Numbered from the stretch's first letter, positions 43,517 through 56,636 are shown. The stretch is DNA of 64,000 nt from Treponema denticola (GCF_024181405.1 NZ_CP051302.1:2108001-2172000); one strand, 5' to 3'. A program made the numbers and translations. The notes: generated by a model from the sequence alone, not told the origin.

Positions 43517-45388
43517 ATGACTATTTATACGGATTTACTACACCTGTTGCGTATGTTTTCTTTACGTAGAAACAGCGCTCAAGTAACCTTACAACCTTTT
43601 CAAGATTATCTCCACCGCTATTCACGGCATTTTTTACAGCAAAAACAGGATTTGGCTGTCCTTCTTGAAATCTCTCTCGAGACTCTTTTAAGTGAACTAA
43701 AAAAAATACAAGATGAAGGGGATATTGAAATAACAACGGATAAGTCCAATACAACCATTATATTTGTTCCATATTTTCATGTCGACAATATATCCAGACA
43801 ATATGCACATCTCGAGCAGCACCCCGACATTCCTTTTCCTCTTTTATCCGATCTGCCTAGGAATTTCCCGGGAAAACTTTTAAAAGCAATAAGCGTTTCA
43901 GATGATCTGGCTGAGTTAAACCCCGAATCAAGGGAAAATTCTTTTTTATATGCCTTAAACTACAATGGAGACATCCCTGCCCTCGTTTTCCCCGGCTCTT
44001 ACACAACAGAAAAACTCTTAAATTTAGCCTTAGGTAAGATTAAACTTTTTTTATCAAAAGATGAAAGCAGGGATTATATGCAAAAGAGGCTCATGGTGGC
44101 CAATCCCGGTAAGGAATTTACGGTTAAAACATTTATCACAAAAATTATGGCACATAGTGTTAACAGCTTTCAAAATGTTAAAGAATCCGGCGATAACTAT
44201 ATATTATGGGGACAGTTATGCGCCTTCATAAAACAGGAATTTGCCAAAAAGAATGAAAAGCTGCCTGATGAAATAGCTTTATTACAGGCGGCCGGAATCT
44301 TGGAATATTTAAATAACTATTACAGAAATAAAGCTCAAAAAGACGTCCAAACGGACACGGCTTTAAAAAACCTCCTTCTAGCTTTTCAAAAAGCGCCTTA
44401 TTATTTTACAATGAAGCAGATAACACAATTTACCGATTCCAGAGGGGTTCCACTGCTTGGGCAATACTCTGAGGAAACCTTACAGAATTTTATGAAGGAA
44501 AAAGCCAGCACCTCAGAAAAATATATAATTCCGGATATTCTTACCTTTACAAATTCTTCAAATGATAGATTCTATTTGCTTACCGAAAAGGTTGTTCCTC
44601 TTTTGATATCCCTCATCAATGAAGCAAGAAAGCCGGTCAGGGAGCTATGTATAAAAAAATGGCATGAGATGTTAATGAATTTTGAGCAAGATGACTCAAT
44701 GAAAAATGACACAGCCTTCAATGAATTATTAAAAAAAATAACTGCTCATTCGGTACCGAATCTATACGGACTTTTAAATGCTCCGTTTATTTTATCAATC
44801 ATCGCTGATCCCCGCTTAAATGAAATTCAAGCTATGGAAATAAACAGAATTTTTCCGGCAGGTAAGCCTGCAGCATATAGCGAAATTTTAATGCTCAACA
44901 GGCATGAAATTTTAAGCGATACAAAAATACTTCTTCCATTCTGGTATACGATTCCTATAATTTCTACAATAATTGCATTTTTTAAAAGAAAGAAAAAGAC
45001 GCCTCAGCCTGTACAGCCCGAAAAAAAAGAGGCTTCTTATAAAAAGCCGAAGCTAAAATTAAAGGATGCTGCAGAAAAAATAAGCGCCGAATTTATTCCT
45101 CAAGGAATGACAATTGATCAGGCTCTAGAAAAAAACTTGGATGAGTGGAATCAAACTTTGGGGCATCCTGCAAGAGAGAATCTGACAGAGGACGTAAATG
45201 CATTAATCAGAGATTATTTAAGGGGCATAAATAGAACGCTTTCCTTTTCCAGCTTTACTGCCGACAGGGTCAGAAGCCTGGCTAAAACTCTGCTGGAGTC
45301 TTCCAGCCTTTTAAAAATAAAGGAGAGAAAGGCTTTACAGAACTATGCAGAACTTTACATCGTAAAATTGGTATCGCAGTATTCTTAA
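43517..45388 (+). CDS. Hypothetical protein, about 623 aa
   Basis: I do not recognise this protein. The first 600 residues are soluble and mixed alpha/beta, rich in Lys/Glu/Leu. A short hydrophobic segment near residue 485 (LLPFWYTIPIISTIIAFF) is followed by a run of Lys/Arg and Pro. The real start is probably the ATG at 43517, because the -10 box lies inside the longer ORF upstream of it. It is 3 nt before the permease gene and is likely co-transcribed. Confidence 0.6.
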   Translation: MTIYTDLLHLLRMFSLRRNSAQVTLQPFQDYLHRYSRHFLQQKQDLAVLLEISLETLLSELKKIQDEGDIEITTDKSNTTIIFVPYFHVDNISRQYAHLEQHPDIPFPLLSDLPRNFPGKLLKAISVSDDLAELNPESRENSFLYALNYNGDIPALVFPGSYTTEKLLNLALGKIKLFLSKDESRDYMQKRLMVANPGKEFTVKTFITKIMAHSVNSFQNVKESGDNYILWGQLCAFIKQEFAKKNEKLPDEIALLQAAGILEYLNNYYRNKAQKDVQTDTALKNLLLAFQKAPYYFTMKQITQFTDSRGVPLLGQYSEETLQNFMKEKASTSEKYIIPDILTFTNSSNDRFYLLTEKVVPLLISLINEARKPVRELCIKKWHEMLMNFEQDDSMKNDTAFNELLKKITAHSVPNLYGLLNAPFILSIIADPRLNEIQAMEINRIFPAGKPAAYSEILMLNRHEILSDTKILLPFWYTIPIISTIIAFFKRKKKTPQPVQPEKKEASYKKPKLKLKDAAEKISAEFIPQGMTIDQALEKNLDEWNQTLGHPARENLTEDVNALIRDYLRGINRTLSFSSFTADRVRSLAKTLLESSSLLKIKERKALQNYAELYIVKLVSQYS

Positions 45389-45391
45389 TTT

Positions 45392-46330
45392 ATGTTGAGT
45401 CTTATAACTACAACCAACACGATTTTTTTAAGCATCCTCCTTCAAGCCTTTCCTTTTATGCTTTTGGGGATAGTTATATCTTCAATACTGCATGTTTTTA
45501 TTTCGGGTAATTTTATCGTTAAAGTTTTTCCGAGCAGACACGGCCTTGGATTTTTAACGGCCGTATTCGGCGGACTTGTTTTTCCGGTATGTGAATGTGC
45601 TTCGGTTCCCGTTCTTTCCGGGCTTGTAAAAAAAGGAGTTATCATGCCTATTGCGGTAACCTTTATGCTTGCAGCTCCTATTTTAAATCCTATTTCAATA
45701 ATGGCTACCCTATATGCATTCCCTGAATCTCCGATGATTGCGGTATATAGGATAATCTTAGGTATAGTAACGGCCGCCTCAATAGGGATATTGCTTTTGT
45801 TCTATCCTAAAAACGAATATTTGAAGGAAGACATAGAGAACGATAATCATTGTTCTTGCGGCTGCAACTGCGAGGACTCCTGCAGCGCATCTCATGGTTC
45901 CGGACAAAGATCCTTTATTGAAAATATAAAGGAAATGTTCTTGCACAGCGGAACGGAATTTTTTAATGTCGGTCCTTATTTTATATTGGGAGCCTTATTT
46001 ACTTCCATAATAAGAGCCGGAGTACCGAGTAATTTTTTTATGCAATTTAATGAATCCCATTCTTTGAGCGGAATCTTAATTATGATGTTTTTTGCCTTTA
46101 TTTTTTCTGCATGTTCAACATCGGATGCCTTTATTGCCCGAAGCTTTTATGGAACTTTTTCACTCTTTTCAATTATGGGCTTCCTCGTATACGGCCCCAT
46201 GATGGATATAAAAAATATCTTCATGCTTTTATCTATTTTTAAAAAACGGTTTGTAATAGAATTGACCGTAATCATAACTATTATGAATATCATTTTTATA
46301 AGTGCAATGAGTTTTCTAATCAAGATATGA
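45392..46330 (+). CDS. ArsP/YraQ-like permease (DUF318) with Cys-rich loop
   Basis: A 312-residue polytopic membrane protein with the signature VFPVCECASVPV and APILNPISI, typical of the permease family named UPF0718/ArsP. A cytoplasmic or periplasmic loop near residues 150-165 is unusually Cys-rich (HCSCGCNCEDSC), suggesting metal binding. It overlaps the next gene by 4 nt. The family has members that export methylarsenicals; the substrate here is unknown. Confidence 0.8.
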   Translation: MLSLITTTNTIFLSILLQAFPFMLLGIVISSILHVFISGNFIVKVFPSRHGLGFLTAVFGGLVFPVCECASVPVLSGLVKKGVIMPIAVTFMLAAPILNPISIMATLYAFPESPMIAVYRIILGIVTAASIGILLLFYPKNEYLKEDIENDNHCSCGCNCEDSCSASHGSGQRSFIENIKEMFLHSGTEFFNVGPYFILGALFTSIIRAGVPSNFFMQFNESHSLSGILIMMFFAFIFSACSTSDAFIARSFYGTFSLFSIMGFLVYGPMMDIKNIFMLLSIFKKRFVIELTVIITIMNIIFISAMSFLIKI

Positions 46331-47100
46331 AAAAAATATTTTTAAGTGTTTTTATTGAAAAAATTATACGCTCCTTATTGTTATTGATAGGGTCTTTTAT
46401 TTTTATCTATGCAGTAGTTTCACAAAAAGCGCTGCTATATGTTCATATCCGGCACATCGGTATAATTATTTTTTCGGCTATGGTATTTTTTATAATAGGG
46501 ATTCTTACAATGAGGGATGCCTTTTATTTTCCATATCACACACATTCAAAAAGAAAAAGCCCCTTGTACTTAATAATTTTTTTACTGCCAATTTTGTTTG
46601 CGCTCCTTATTCCCTACAAAGCTTTAACTTCGGACTCTCTTGCATTTAACGGAGATATTTTTTTATTTCAAAAGCAAAAAGAAGAAGCCGGTTATAATTT
46701 CAATTTTAGACCGAGCAGACTTTTGGAATTGGAAGACGGCTTTGTGGTTATGGATGATGAAACCTTCGGACGCTGGTTGCCTGAACTTTATCTGAATTTG
46801 GACTCATGGGTAAATAAGAAGATAAAAATCGAAGGCAGTGTTTGGAAAAATCCTGAAGTTTTAACTGAAAACGAATTCGCTATAGGAAGAATGTTGATGG
46901 TTTGCTGTGCAGCCGATATGCAGCCGGCAGGTCTTATAGCTCAATGGTTTAAGGCCAATGAGCTAAAAGAGGACGATTGGGTACGCGTTACAGGAACAAT
47001 TTCAAAAATAGAATATGAAGGCAGTTTCGAACCTCTAATCATAGTCGATAATATAGAATTTATTCCGCGTCCTGCCTTAGAATATGTCTATCCTTTTTAA
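46327..47100 (+). CDS. TIGR03943 family permease partner (DUF1980)
   Basis: A 257-residue product: about four N-terminal hydrophobic segments, then a soluble C-terminal domain with RMLMVCCAADMQPAGLI, characteristic of the TIGR03943 family. These proteins are nearly always encoded after a DUF318 permease, as here (4-nt overlap). It probably forms a complex with the permease. Confidence 0.82.
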   Translation: MKKIFLSVFIEKIIRSLLLLIGSFIFIYAVVSQKALLYVHIRHIGIIIFSAMVFFIIGILTMRDAFYFPYHTHSKRKSPLYLIIFLLPILFALLIPYKALTSDSLAFNGDIFLFQKQKEEAGYNFNFRPSRLLELEDGFVVMDDETFGRWLPELYLNLDSWVNKKIKIEGSVWKNPEVLTENEFAIGRMLMVCCAADMQPAGLIAQWFKANELKEDDWVRVTGTISKIEYEGSFEPLIIVDNIEFIPRPALEYVYPF

Positions 47101-47124
47101 AGAATTTTCCGATAATTGTTTTAT

Positions 47125-48093
47125 TTAAACCCCTTTAGACCAGTCCGTTTCTTTATCCATTTTTATTAAAACGGATTTTGTAATTTCTGCAATAGATTCT
47201 TTTGCATTAGCCTTTCTATTTTTAAAAATACATTTATGGGCAAGAACATAGGGAGCAATTATTTCAATATCCGTATCTTCAACCCAGTTTCGCCCATTAG
47301 AAAGAGCCATAGTTTTTGCGAGATGTAAAAATTGCAAAGAAGCCCTAGGAGAAGCCCCCAATTCAATATCGGAATGTTCCCTTGTTTTATTGCAAATATC
47401 TATTATAGCTTTTTGTAAGGCTTTATGGCAGTAAACTCTTTCTTGCTCTTCACGGGATGTAATTATATTGCCCGTAGTGATGATGGGATAAAGTTTTGAA
47501 AGTGCCGACACACCTGGGTTACCGTCAAGGATTTCAAGAGCAGACTCATCATCCGGATAACCTATAGAAATAGAGACCATAAACCTGTCAAGCTGAGCCG
47601 GAGGCAATGGATAGGTTCCTAATGTTTCTACAGGGTTTTGAGTGGCAGCCGTAAAAAAAGTCTCGGGCAATTTGTAAGTTTGTTTTCCGACAGTAACCTG
47701 TTTTTCTTCCATAACCTCAAGAAGTGCGGCCTGAACTTTGGGGGGAGTTCTATTTAATTCGTCAGCCAAAAAAATGTCGCAAAAAACGGGCCCCTTTATA
47801 AATTCAAAACTTTGAGTTTGTGCATTAAAAACATCAACGCCGGTAATATCATAGGGAAGCAAGTCCGGGGTACATTGAATCCTTTTAAACTCGGCAGGAT
47901 CGCCGTAGTCTTTTTTTATTAATTTAGCTAGGGCTTTTACCATTGTTGTTTTTCCGACTCCGGGAACATCATCTATAAGAACATTGCCTCCGGTCAAAAA
48001 CGCCGCAACAAAAAGGCGAATAACCTCATCCTTTCCTTTTATTACTAAACCGATATTTCTTATAAGCTCATCTATTATATTTTTCGTATTCAT
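47125..48093 (-). CDS. MoxR family AAA+ ATPase
   Basis: A 322-residue AAA+ ATPase with Walker A DVPGVGKTTM, Walker B IFLADELNRTPPKVQAAL and sensor PVETLGTYPLPPAQLDRF. MoxR proteins act as chaperones with DUF58 and transglutaminase partners, exactly as encoded just upstream here (same direction, 46 nt after the transglutaminase gene). The role of the set is often in envelope stress or protein maturation. Confidence 0.92.
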   Translation of the reverse strand: MNTKNIIDELIRNIGLVIKGKDEVIRLFVAAFLTGGNVLIDDVPGVGKTTMVKALAKLIKKDYGDPAEFKRIQCTPDLLPYDITGVDVFNAQTQSFEFIKGPVFCDIFLADELNRTPPKVQAALLEVMEEKQVTVGKQTYKLPETFFTAATQNPVETLGTYPLPPAQLDRFMVSISIGYPDDESALEILDGNPGVSALSKLYPIITTGNIITSREEQERVYCHKALQKAIIDICNKTREHSDIELGASPRASLQFLHLAKTMALSNGRNWVEDTDIEIIAPYVLAHKCIFKNRKANAKESIAEITKSVLIKMDKETDWSKGV

Positions 48094-48139
48094 ATCAAAC
48101 AGTATAACCGAAAATATAATTTTGTCTATATCAAAAGCC

Positions 48140-51100
48140 TTATAACTTGAAAGTAAAAATATCCTTTACAAAAATATTAACGGAATTTTTAAATCCGTTT
48201 TTATCTAACTTTTCAATCGGAAAATTCTTGCTGTAAAGAGTATATCCGTTTTTATCGGTTAATTTAAAAGTAAGACTTTTATTGGAATATGTCAGCTGAA
48301 GAAAAAATTTAGAATTATCGTCTTCTATAAAACGGGATGATAGTATTAATTTTTTCATTTTCTTTGCACTGATTTTTATATTTTCAATTTTGTCTATTTC
48401 TACGGTTATTTTTACAGGTAACTTTATATCATATTCCAAAAAGGCGGCAGGATTCAAATCAAAAAGAGATTCCAAGTAAAGATAATAGAGCTGTGAAGAA
48501 TGTTTTTTTGCAATTTTGCTTCCTTGGGCATACAAGTCCGCAAGACTATGTTTTTCCCATTCCAGATCCATTTTTGAAATACCTTCATTGAGTAGTTTTA
48601 AATCGGCCTCCAGGATTGCCCGGTCGGCAAGATAGGCACCAGCACTTTGCGGAATAAACATAGTTTCTATAGATTCGGCTTTTTTAAGATATTTTAAAGC
48701 CTTTTTCCCTTTTCCTTTAAAGGCATTATAATAGTAAGTGTTTGTATAAAGATTATTTGTATTGCCGCTTAAGTCTCCTGTACTGTTTTTCTTATATTCC
48801 TTTGCAACTTTTAAAGAGTATAATCTAAAAACAGCATCATAATATGTATATTTTAATTTATAATTTATTTTATTGCTGAAATTTTTTATCCAACCTAAAA
48901 AGCCTGATTTTAGTTCGGTTTTTTCAAAATTATATTTTCGTATGTATAATGATTTTTTAATTTTATACAGATTGGTTTTAAATTCGTTTACACTCAAACC
49001 GTAATTTGAAATCCATGCTTCACTGGTGTTTTGAAGTTGGTTTAAAATATATTGTTCGGCCTTTTCAATATGACCCGTTGTTAAATATAGACTTATAATG
49101 CTTAAGGCTGAAAGAGGAGTATCATCATCAGCGGATGCTGAAAGATATGCAGATAGGGCTTGTGAAAAATTATTTCTTCTTTCTTCAAGTTCACCCAGTA
49201 TCATATAACCCGAACTACGTTCTTTCATATTTAAAGCAGCTCTCGCATCTTCTATTGCATTATCAAATCGATAAAATTGACTTTCTAAAATAGACCTATT
49301 ATAATAATAAACGGAACCCGAATAATTTCTATTAACTTGTTCAGCTCCCTTTATTGCCTTTGTATAAAACTCTTTCGATTTCTCATAATCGAACATTTCA
49401 TTGTATAATGTGCCCAAAGAATTATAAACCGATAAGTCCTCGCCATAACGCTCTATATTATCCAATAAAAAGCGTATTCCTTCCTCAGGCCTATGACATT
49501 TAAAACATAGCCAGCCGTAATTGGAAGCCGCAAAGCGATCATAAGGAATAAGACGTAAATAATTTTTAATATACATCAAGGCTTCTTCATATTTATTTAA
49601 CGAGGATGCACAACTAGAAATATAAAATAAGATACTGCTGTTTTCAGGATTAATTTCCAAACCCTTCTTTAATATTTTATATGCAGGTTTATATAATTCT
49701 TTATTATGATAAATTTCTCCCAACTTAAAAAATAAACTGTCATTTTGAGGATACTTCTTTATTCCATCCTGTAAAAGGGATAAGGCCAACTCCCAATTTT
49801 CAGCTTCCACTGCCTTTTCCGCCTCAACAACAATACTTTCCGCATTTTCTGCAAATACAAAGCACGATATAAGGCAAAAAGCCAGCAAGACAATAATCTT
49901 TTTTGTTTTGTTTTTTAAAAGATTTTTGGCAGCCTTTGCATCATCTATTGTACATTCCTGTGCAAATTTCGCTTTTTGAATAAGCGCATTCATTTCTTTT
50001 ATGTCCTCATCATTCCGTTTTCTTTTTTTAAATAACTTACCGGCTGTAAGCACAATTCTTCTGTTATTCTTAGAAAATTTTAATACAAGATGAGGCCGAG
50101 CCTTGTAAATTACAAGTATTATAATCAAAAAAATAATTATAATAAATCTGAAAAAAGATATGTTCTCTTTAAAAAATTGTTTTATATAAGTACCTATATT
50201 TGAAACATCATCTTCCCTTTCGGTAATTTCCGTAATTTTTATTTCACTGCGTTTTTCAAGAATCTCACTTAAAAGAGAATTAAATTCCTCTCCTCCTGCA
50301 TTCATACCAAAGTTAATATTTTCTCCTTCCGCAAGCTGAGAAGTCGTAGGATCGAAACTAACCCAGCCTATGTACGGAAAAAAAACTTCAACCCATGCGT
50401 GAGCCATGTTTGCCCGAACCGGATAATAATTCATAACTTCAGATTCGGGCTGAACAAAAAATCCTACCGCCACTCGGGACGGAATTCCTATACTTCTAAG
50501 CATAAGAGCATAAGAAAAAGCAAAATAAGTACAGTATCCTTTTTTTGTTTCAGTCAAAAAATATTTTAATTGATCACCGTCAGGAGCTTTTCCGGGTTTT
50601 AGAGAATATCGAAAATCCCCATCCGTAAAATAAAATTGAAGTGCTAAAATTTTATCCAAATAATCGGGAATATCGCCGGTTATATCTTCAGCTGTTTGAT
50701 GTACAAGTTTAAAACTTTCATCATCAATTTTAGTATAAAAATCCAAATCTACTTTCGACATTCCCTCATCTTCATCTCCTGATGGAAATGCCTCACCGTA
50801 AAGATCCGATGCAAAATCAAATATTGCATCGCTGAAAACCTTATATCCTCCGTTAAATTTTGAACTATCCCAAATCTCATAAGGAATTACCTGTGTCGGA
50901 TAATCCATAGCTATAAAGGAAGAGGGCGATAAATTTACAAAAAAATATTCTTGTGCAACTTTTTCACGCATAGAAAAGGCTCTATGCAAAATATCTTTTC
51001 GACCCTTAGGTAGAGAAATAATTTGAGCTTTTTCGGATGGAGCTTTTTTTTCATAAAACCCTTTTGCAGAATCCCAGCCTGAAAGATACATCCTCCTCAA

Positions 51101-51856
51101 CATATTGTGAGAAAAATCATTATCAAAATGAGCAACCAAAATAAGGTCATCGCTCATTTTAATTTCACTTTGCAATCTTAAATAATCGGAAAAATCAAAT
51201 CTAAAGAGAGTAGGCTGCAATAAACCTCCATGATTAACCGATGAGGATTCATTGTAGTTTTTTAATACAAAAGTCATTATAAAAGTAAAAAACAATAAAA
51301 AAAACAAAAAAAATGTAAAAATCTTTTTTTCAAAATTAAAAGATAAAAAAAGGCAAAGCATTTCTATTGCAGAAAAGCTAAGCGAAAATAAAACCGCATA
51401 TATCGGGTGTTCAAAAATGGACATCGAAAAATTTCCTTGAGTCCAAAAAAGAAGAGCAAAAATACTAAAAAAAATTACAGGCTCATAACGGCGGTATTTT
51501 TCATTTTTATAAAAATAAATAGTAGAAGCAGAAATAAAAATAGTTTGTAATATCAAAAAAGGAAGAATAACACCCAGCCTTAAATATAGGATATCGAAAG
51601 GTTCGGCTGAAATAATTTTAAATAAAAATAAAAGTAAAAACAAAAAAATAATCAAACTTAAACATATCAAAATAATAGATGCCGATAGTTTTATCTGCTT
51701 TTTTTGGAGCCTATAACACAAAAAGATTACAATAATAGCCCAGACAGGAAGAACAAAATGAGGCAAAATTTCAAACAAATATAATGATGGAATAATACTT
51801 AGCATCACCCATGAGAGTATACGTAAAAGAAAATTAAGCTTATATCGAGTAAGCAT
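48140..51856 (-). CDS. Transglutaminase-like membrane protein fused to a TPR protein
   Basis: 1238 residues. Residues 1-200 hold about six membrane helices (DUF3488-like). Then comes a periplasmic domain with the transglutaminase triad Cys442 (KKGYCTYFAF), His487 (AHAWVEV) and Asp502 (FDPT). A further helix lies near 560-585. Around residue 655 a second hydrophobic segment resembling a signal peptide precedes at least eight TPR-like repeats to ~1000 and a C-terminal domain. This looks like two proteins fused, with MoxR downstream and DUF58 upstream in one operon. Confidence 0.82.
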   Translation of the reverse strand: MLTRYKLNFLLRILSWVMLSIIPSLYLFEILPHFVLPVWAIIVIFLCYRLQKKQIKLSASIILICLSLIIFLFLLLFLFKIISAEPFDILYLRLGVILPFLILQTIFISASTIYFYKNEKYRRYEPVIFFSIFALLFWTQGNFSMSIFEHPIYAVLFSLSFSAIEMLCLFLSFNFEKKIFTFFLFFLLFFTFIMTFVLKNYNESSSVNHGGLLQPTLFRFDFSDYLRLQSEIKMSDDLILVAHFDNDFSHNMLRRMYLSGWDSAKGFYEKKAPSEKAQIISLPKGRKDILHRAFSMREKVAQEYFFVNLSPSSFIAMDYPTQVIPYEIWDSSKFNGGYKVFSDAIFDFASDLYGEAFPSGDEDEGMSKVDLDFYTKIDDESFKLVHQTAEDITGDIPDYLDKILALQFYFTDGDFRYSLKPGKAPDGDQLKYFLTETKKGYCTYFAFSYALMLRSIGIPSRVAVGFFVQPESEVMNYYPVRANMAHAWVEVFFPYIGWVSFDPTTSQLAEGENINFGMNAGGEEFNSLLSEILEKRSEIKITEITEREDDVSNIGTYIKQFFKENISFFRFIIIIFLIIILVIYKARPHLVLKFSKNNRRIVLTAGKLFKKRKRNDEDIKEMNALIQKAKFAQECTIDDAKAAKNLLKNKTKKIIVLLAFCLISCFVFAENAESIVVEAEKAVEAENWELALSLLQDGIKKYPQNDSLFFKLGEIYHNKELYKPAYKILKKGLEINPENSSILFYISSCASSLNKYEEALMYIKNYLRLIPYDRFAASNYGWLCFKCHRPEEGIRFLLDNIERYGEDLSVYNSLGTLYNEMFDYEKSKEFYTKAIKGAEQVNRNYSGSVYYYNRSILESQFYRFDNAIEDARAALNMKERSSGYMILGELEERRNNFSQALSAYLSASADDDTPLSALSIISLYLTTGHIEKAEQYILNQLQNTSEAWISNYGLSVNEFKTNLYKIKKSLYIRKYNFEKTELKSGFLGWIKNFSNKINYKLKYTYYDAVFRLYSLKVAKEYKKNSTGDLSGNTNNLYTNTYYYNAFKGKGKKALKYLKKAESIETMFIPQSAGAYLADRAILEADLKLLNEGISKMDLEWEKHSLADLYAQGSKIAKKHSSQLYYLYLESLFDLNPAAFLEYDIKLPVKITVEIDKIENIKISAKKMKKLILSSRFIEDDNSKFFLQLTYSNKSLTFKLTDKNGYTLYSKNFPIEKLDKNGFKNSVNIFVKDIFTFKL

Positions 51857-53138
51857 AAAATCCTCCGGTCTTCAATTCGTGTTTTAGAATCTCAATTTTT
51901 TCGTTCATTTCTTTTGACAAGCGGTTATATTTTTTTTGAGACGAAGTATAAAACAAAAAAGAATGTAAAATATTTTTAGGTTCAATAATTATACTTTTCG
52001 GTCCGGTATAAAAAACACATTCTTTTTTATGATCTGAAAAGATTCCAAAAAGTTTATCTAAAATTTTCTTGCTTGATTGTACGGGCATAAAAAAATAGAG
52101 CAAGCAAGTTTTTTTGTTTTCCCCATCAATAAAAAAAGTCCTCTTTAATTTAGGTTCAGCTTCACTCGATTTTTTTTGAACCCTAATTTGCGGAATGGAA
52201 AAAAATCTTTTTATCGATTCTTCCGCATCTCTATCATCCGAGTAAACGCTCCCCATTTCATAAGAGTTTTTTTCGTTATCATAAAAACGGATATTAAAAC
52301 TTATTCCTTTTTGATGTAAATAAAAAGCTATCGACGTACCCAAATTAATAAACTCATCGAATTTCTTTTTATAAAATTCAATATCGTTATTTACAATCGG
52401 ACTTTCAACATATATTGTAAAAAAACTTCTTGGAGGAGGAACAAAATCTCCCTGTTTTATACTAAGTTCCTGAGTGTGAGCATACAGCTTCCAATTAATT
52501 TTTCTTATATCATCACCCGGAAAATAGGGACGGGAATCATAAAGCTCATCAGTACGTCTCAAGTTTATAGTATGAGCAGATGTCGCATTTAAAATTTCGG
52601 GAATCGCAAAGCTTTTTATTTCTGTCAACATCGGATAAATAAAAAGTTGAGGTATGGATTTTTCTTTTTTTAACAATCGAAATGAAAAAAATCCTGCAAG
52701 ATCGGAAATTTCGATATACTCTTTTTCCAAAAAAAATCTGCCTCGTTCTTCTTTTGGCAGAGAAAAATGGGCCGCAGACCTTTTAAGTTTAATACTAAAT
52801 TTTAAACTTCTGCTTTTTTTATTTTTTAAATCCGATAAAAACTCAAAACCGTAAAATACAATAACCCCCGGTAAAATAATCGGAAAAAGTTTTTTTCCTT
52901 TTCGGACTCTTGAGAGTAGAATGGAAATATCTTCATTTTTTAATTCTACCAATAAATCCATTTTTTTCCATAACAAGACGGAAACACTAACAAGTATTAA
53001 GGAAAGCACAACATAAAGGCATAAGCAAACACCGCAAACAATTGCAAACAATTCGCCTCGAATAGCGGCTCCCGTCAACAAGAGAATTGAAAATATAATA
53101 TAAATAGTTCCGGAAACCGTAAACTTAAAAACCTTCAT
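51840..53138 (-). CDS. DUF58 domain protein
   Basis: A product of about 432 residues with two N-terminal membrane helices and a DUF58 domain (DSRPYFPGDDIRKINWKLYAHTQEL). DUF58 proteins act with MoxR AAA ATPases. The start at 53138 (MKVFKFTVSG) is inferred because a promoter sits directly before it; a longer ORF to 53228 would run into the 5S rRNA gene and is not credible. It overlaps the transglutaminase gene by 17 nt. Confidence 0.78.
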   Translation of the reverse strand: MKVFKFTVSGTIYIIFSILLLTGAAIRGELFAIVCGVCLCLYVVLSLILVSVSVLLWKKMDLLVELKNEDISILLSRVRKGKKLFPIILPGVIVFYGFEFLSDLKNKKSRSLKFSIKLKRSAAHFSLPKEERGRFFLEKEYIEISDLAGFFSFRLLKKEKSIPQLFIYPMLTEIKSFAIPEILNATSAHTINLRRTDELYDSRPYFPGDDIRKINWKLYAHTQELSIKQGDFVPPPRSFFTIYVESPIVNNDIEFYKKKFDEFINLGTSIAFYLHQKGISFNIRFYDNEKNSYEMGSVYSDDRDAEESIKRFFSIPQIRVQKKSSEAEPKLKRTFFIDGENKKTCLLYFFMPVQSSKKILDKLFGIFSDHKKECVFYTGPKSIIIEPKNILHSFLFYTSSQKKYNRLSKEMNEKIEILKHELKTGGFYAYSI

Positions 53139-53145
53139 CAACGGC

Positions 53146-53174
53146 ATAATATCATTTTTTAAAAAATAAAGCAA
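53146..53174 (-). promoter_or_regulatory. Promoter of the DUF58-transglutaminase-MoxR operon, leaderless layout
   Basis: Minus strand: -35 TTGCTT (53169-53174), 17-bp spacer, -10 TATTAT (53146-53151). The ATG at 53138 lies 7 nt after the -10. It sits directly after the 5S gene's oligo-T stretch. Confidence 0.65.
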
Positions 53175-53186
53175 GGAATAAAAAAA

Positions 53187-53300
53187 GCCAGGCAGCATCC
53201 TACTTTCCCACTTGATCAGCAGTATCATCGGCGTAAGAGAGCTTGACTTCCGTGTTCGGGATGGGAACGGGTATTACCTCTCCACTATGGCCACCTGGCA
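53187..53300 (-). rRNA. rrf: 5S ribosomal RNA
   Basis: The minus strand begins TGCCAGGTGGCCATAGTGG, with the conserved CCCATCCCGAACACGG loop, and closes with GCCTGGC. The ends pair (GCCAGG/CCTGGC). The stem is followed by TTTTTTTATTCC, the likely transcription end of the rRNA operon. Length is about 114 nt. Confidence 0.95.
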
Positions 53301-53412
53301 ATAATAAACAAATTAAGGACTTAAAACTTTAATGGTTTTAAGTGTACTAAAAAAGAGAACGAAGAAAAAAAGTTAATTTTTTTTATTTACCAGAAAAAAG
53401 AAACAATAATAT

Positions 53413-56371
<2,959 letters not shown>

Positions 56372-56562
56372 ATATTATTGTCCCTTCTTTCTTTACACTT
56401 TTCGCTTAAAAAAGAAGTTTTGTATTTTTTTAGTTTTCTTTTACACTGTTATGTTTCAAACATTCCAGCGTCTTCATTCCCTTCCCTAGTTATGTCAAAT
56501 ATCTGTTCGCCTTTTCTTAGCGATTGGGCGAATAAAAACCTTGTCGTTAAACAAGGTATTTA

Positions 56563-56636
56563 TGGAGATAAGGGGATTCGAACCCCTGACCTACGGCTTG
56601 CAAAGCCGCCGCTCTAGCCAGCTGAGCTATATCCCC
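56563..56636 (-). tRNA. tRNA-Ala (anticodon TGC)
   Basis: On the minus strand the acceptor GGGGATA pairs with TATCTCC (one GU), D-arm GCTC/GAGC, anticodon stem-loop GCGGC-TTTGCAA-GCCGT with anticodon TGC, and T-arm AGGGGTTCGAATCCCCT. The discriminator is A and CCA is not encoded. It lies in the 16S-23S spacer, as in many bacteria. Confidence 0.96.

Noticed and set aside
53139..53228. N-terminal extension of the DUF58 ORF
   Set aside because: It would run through the promoter and into the 5S rRNA gene; the ATG at 53138 fits the promoter instead.
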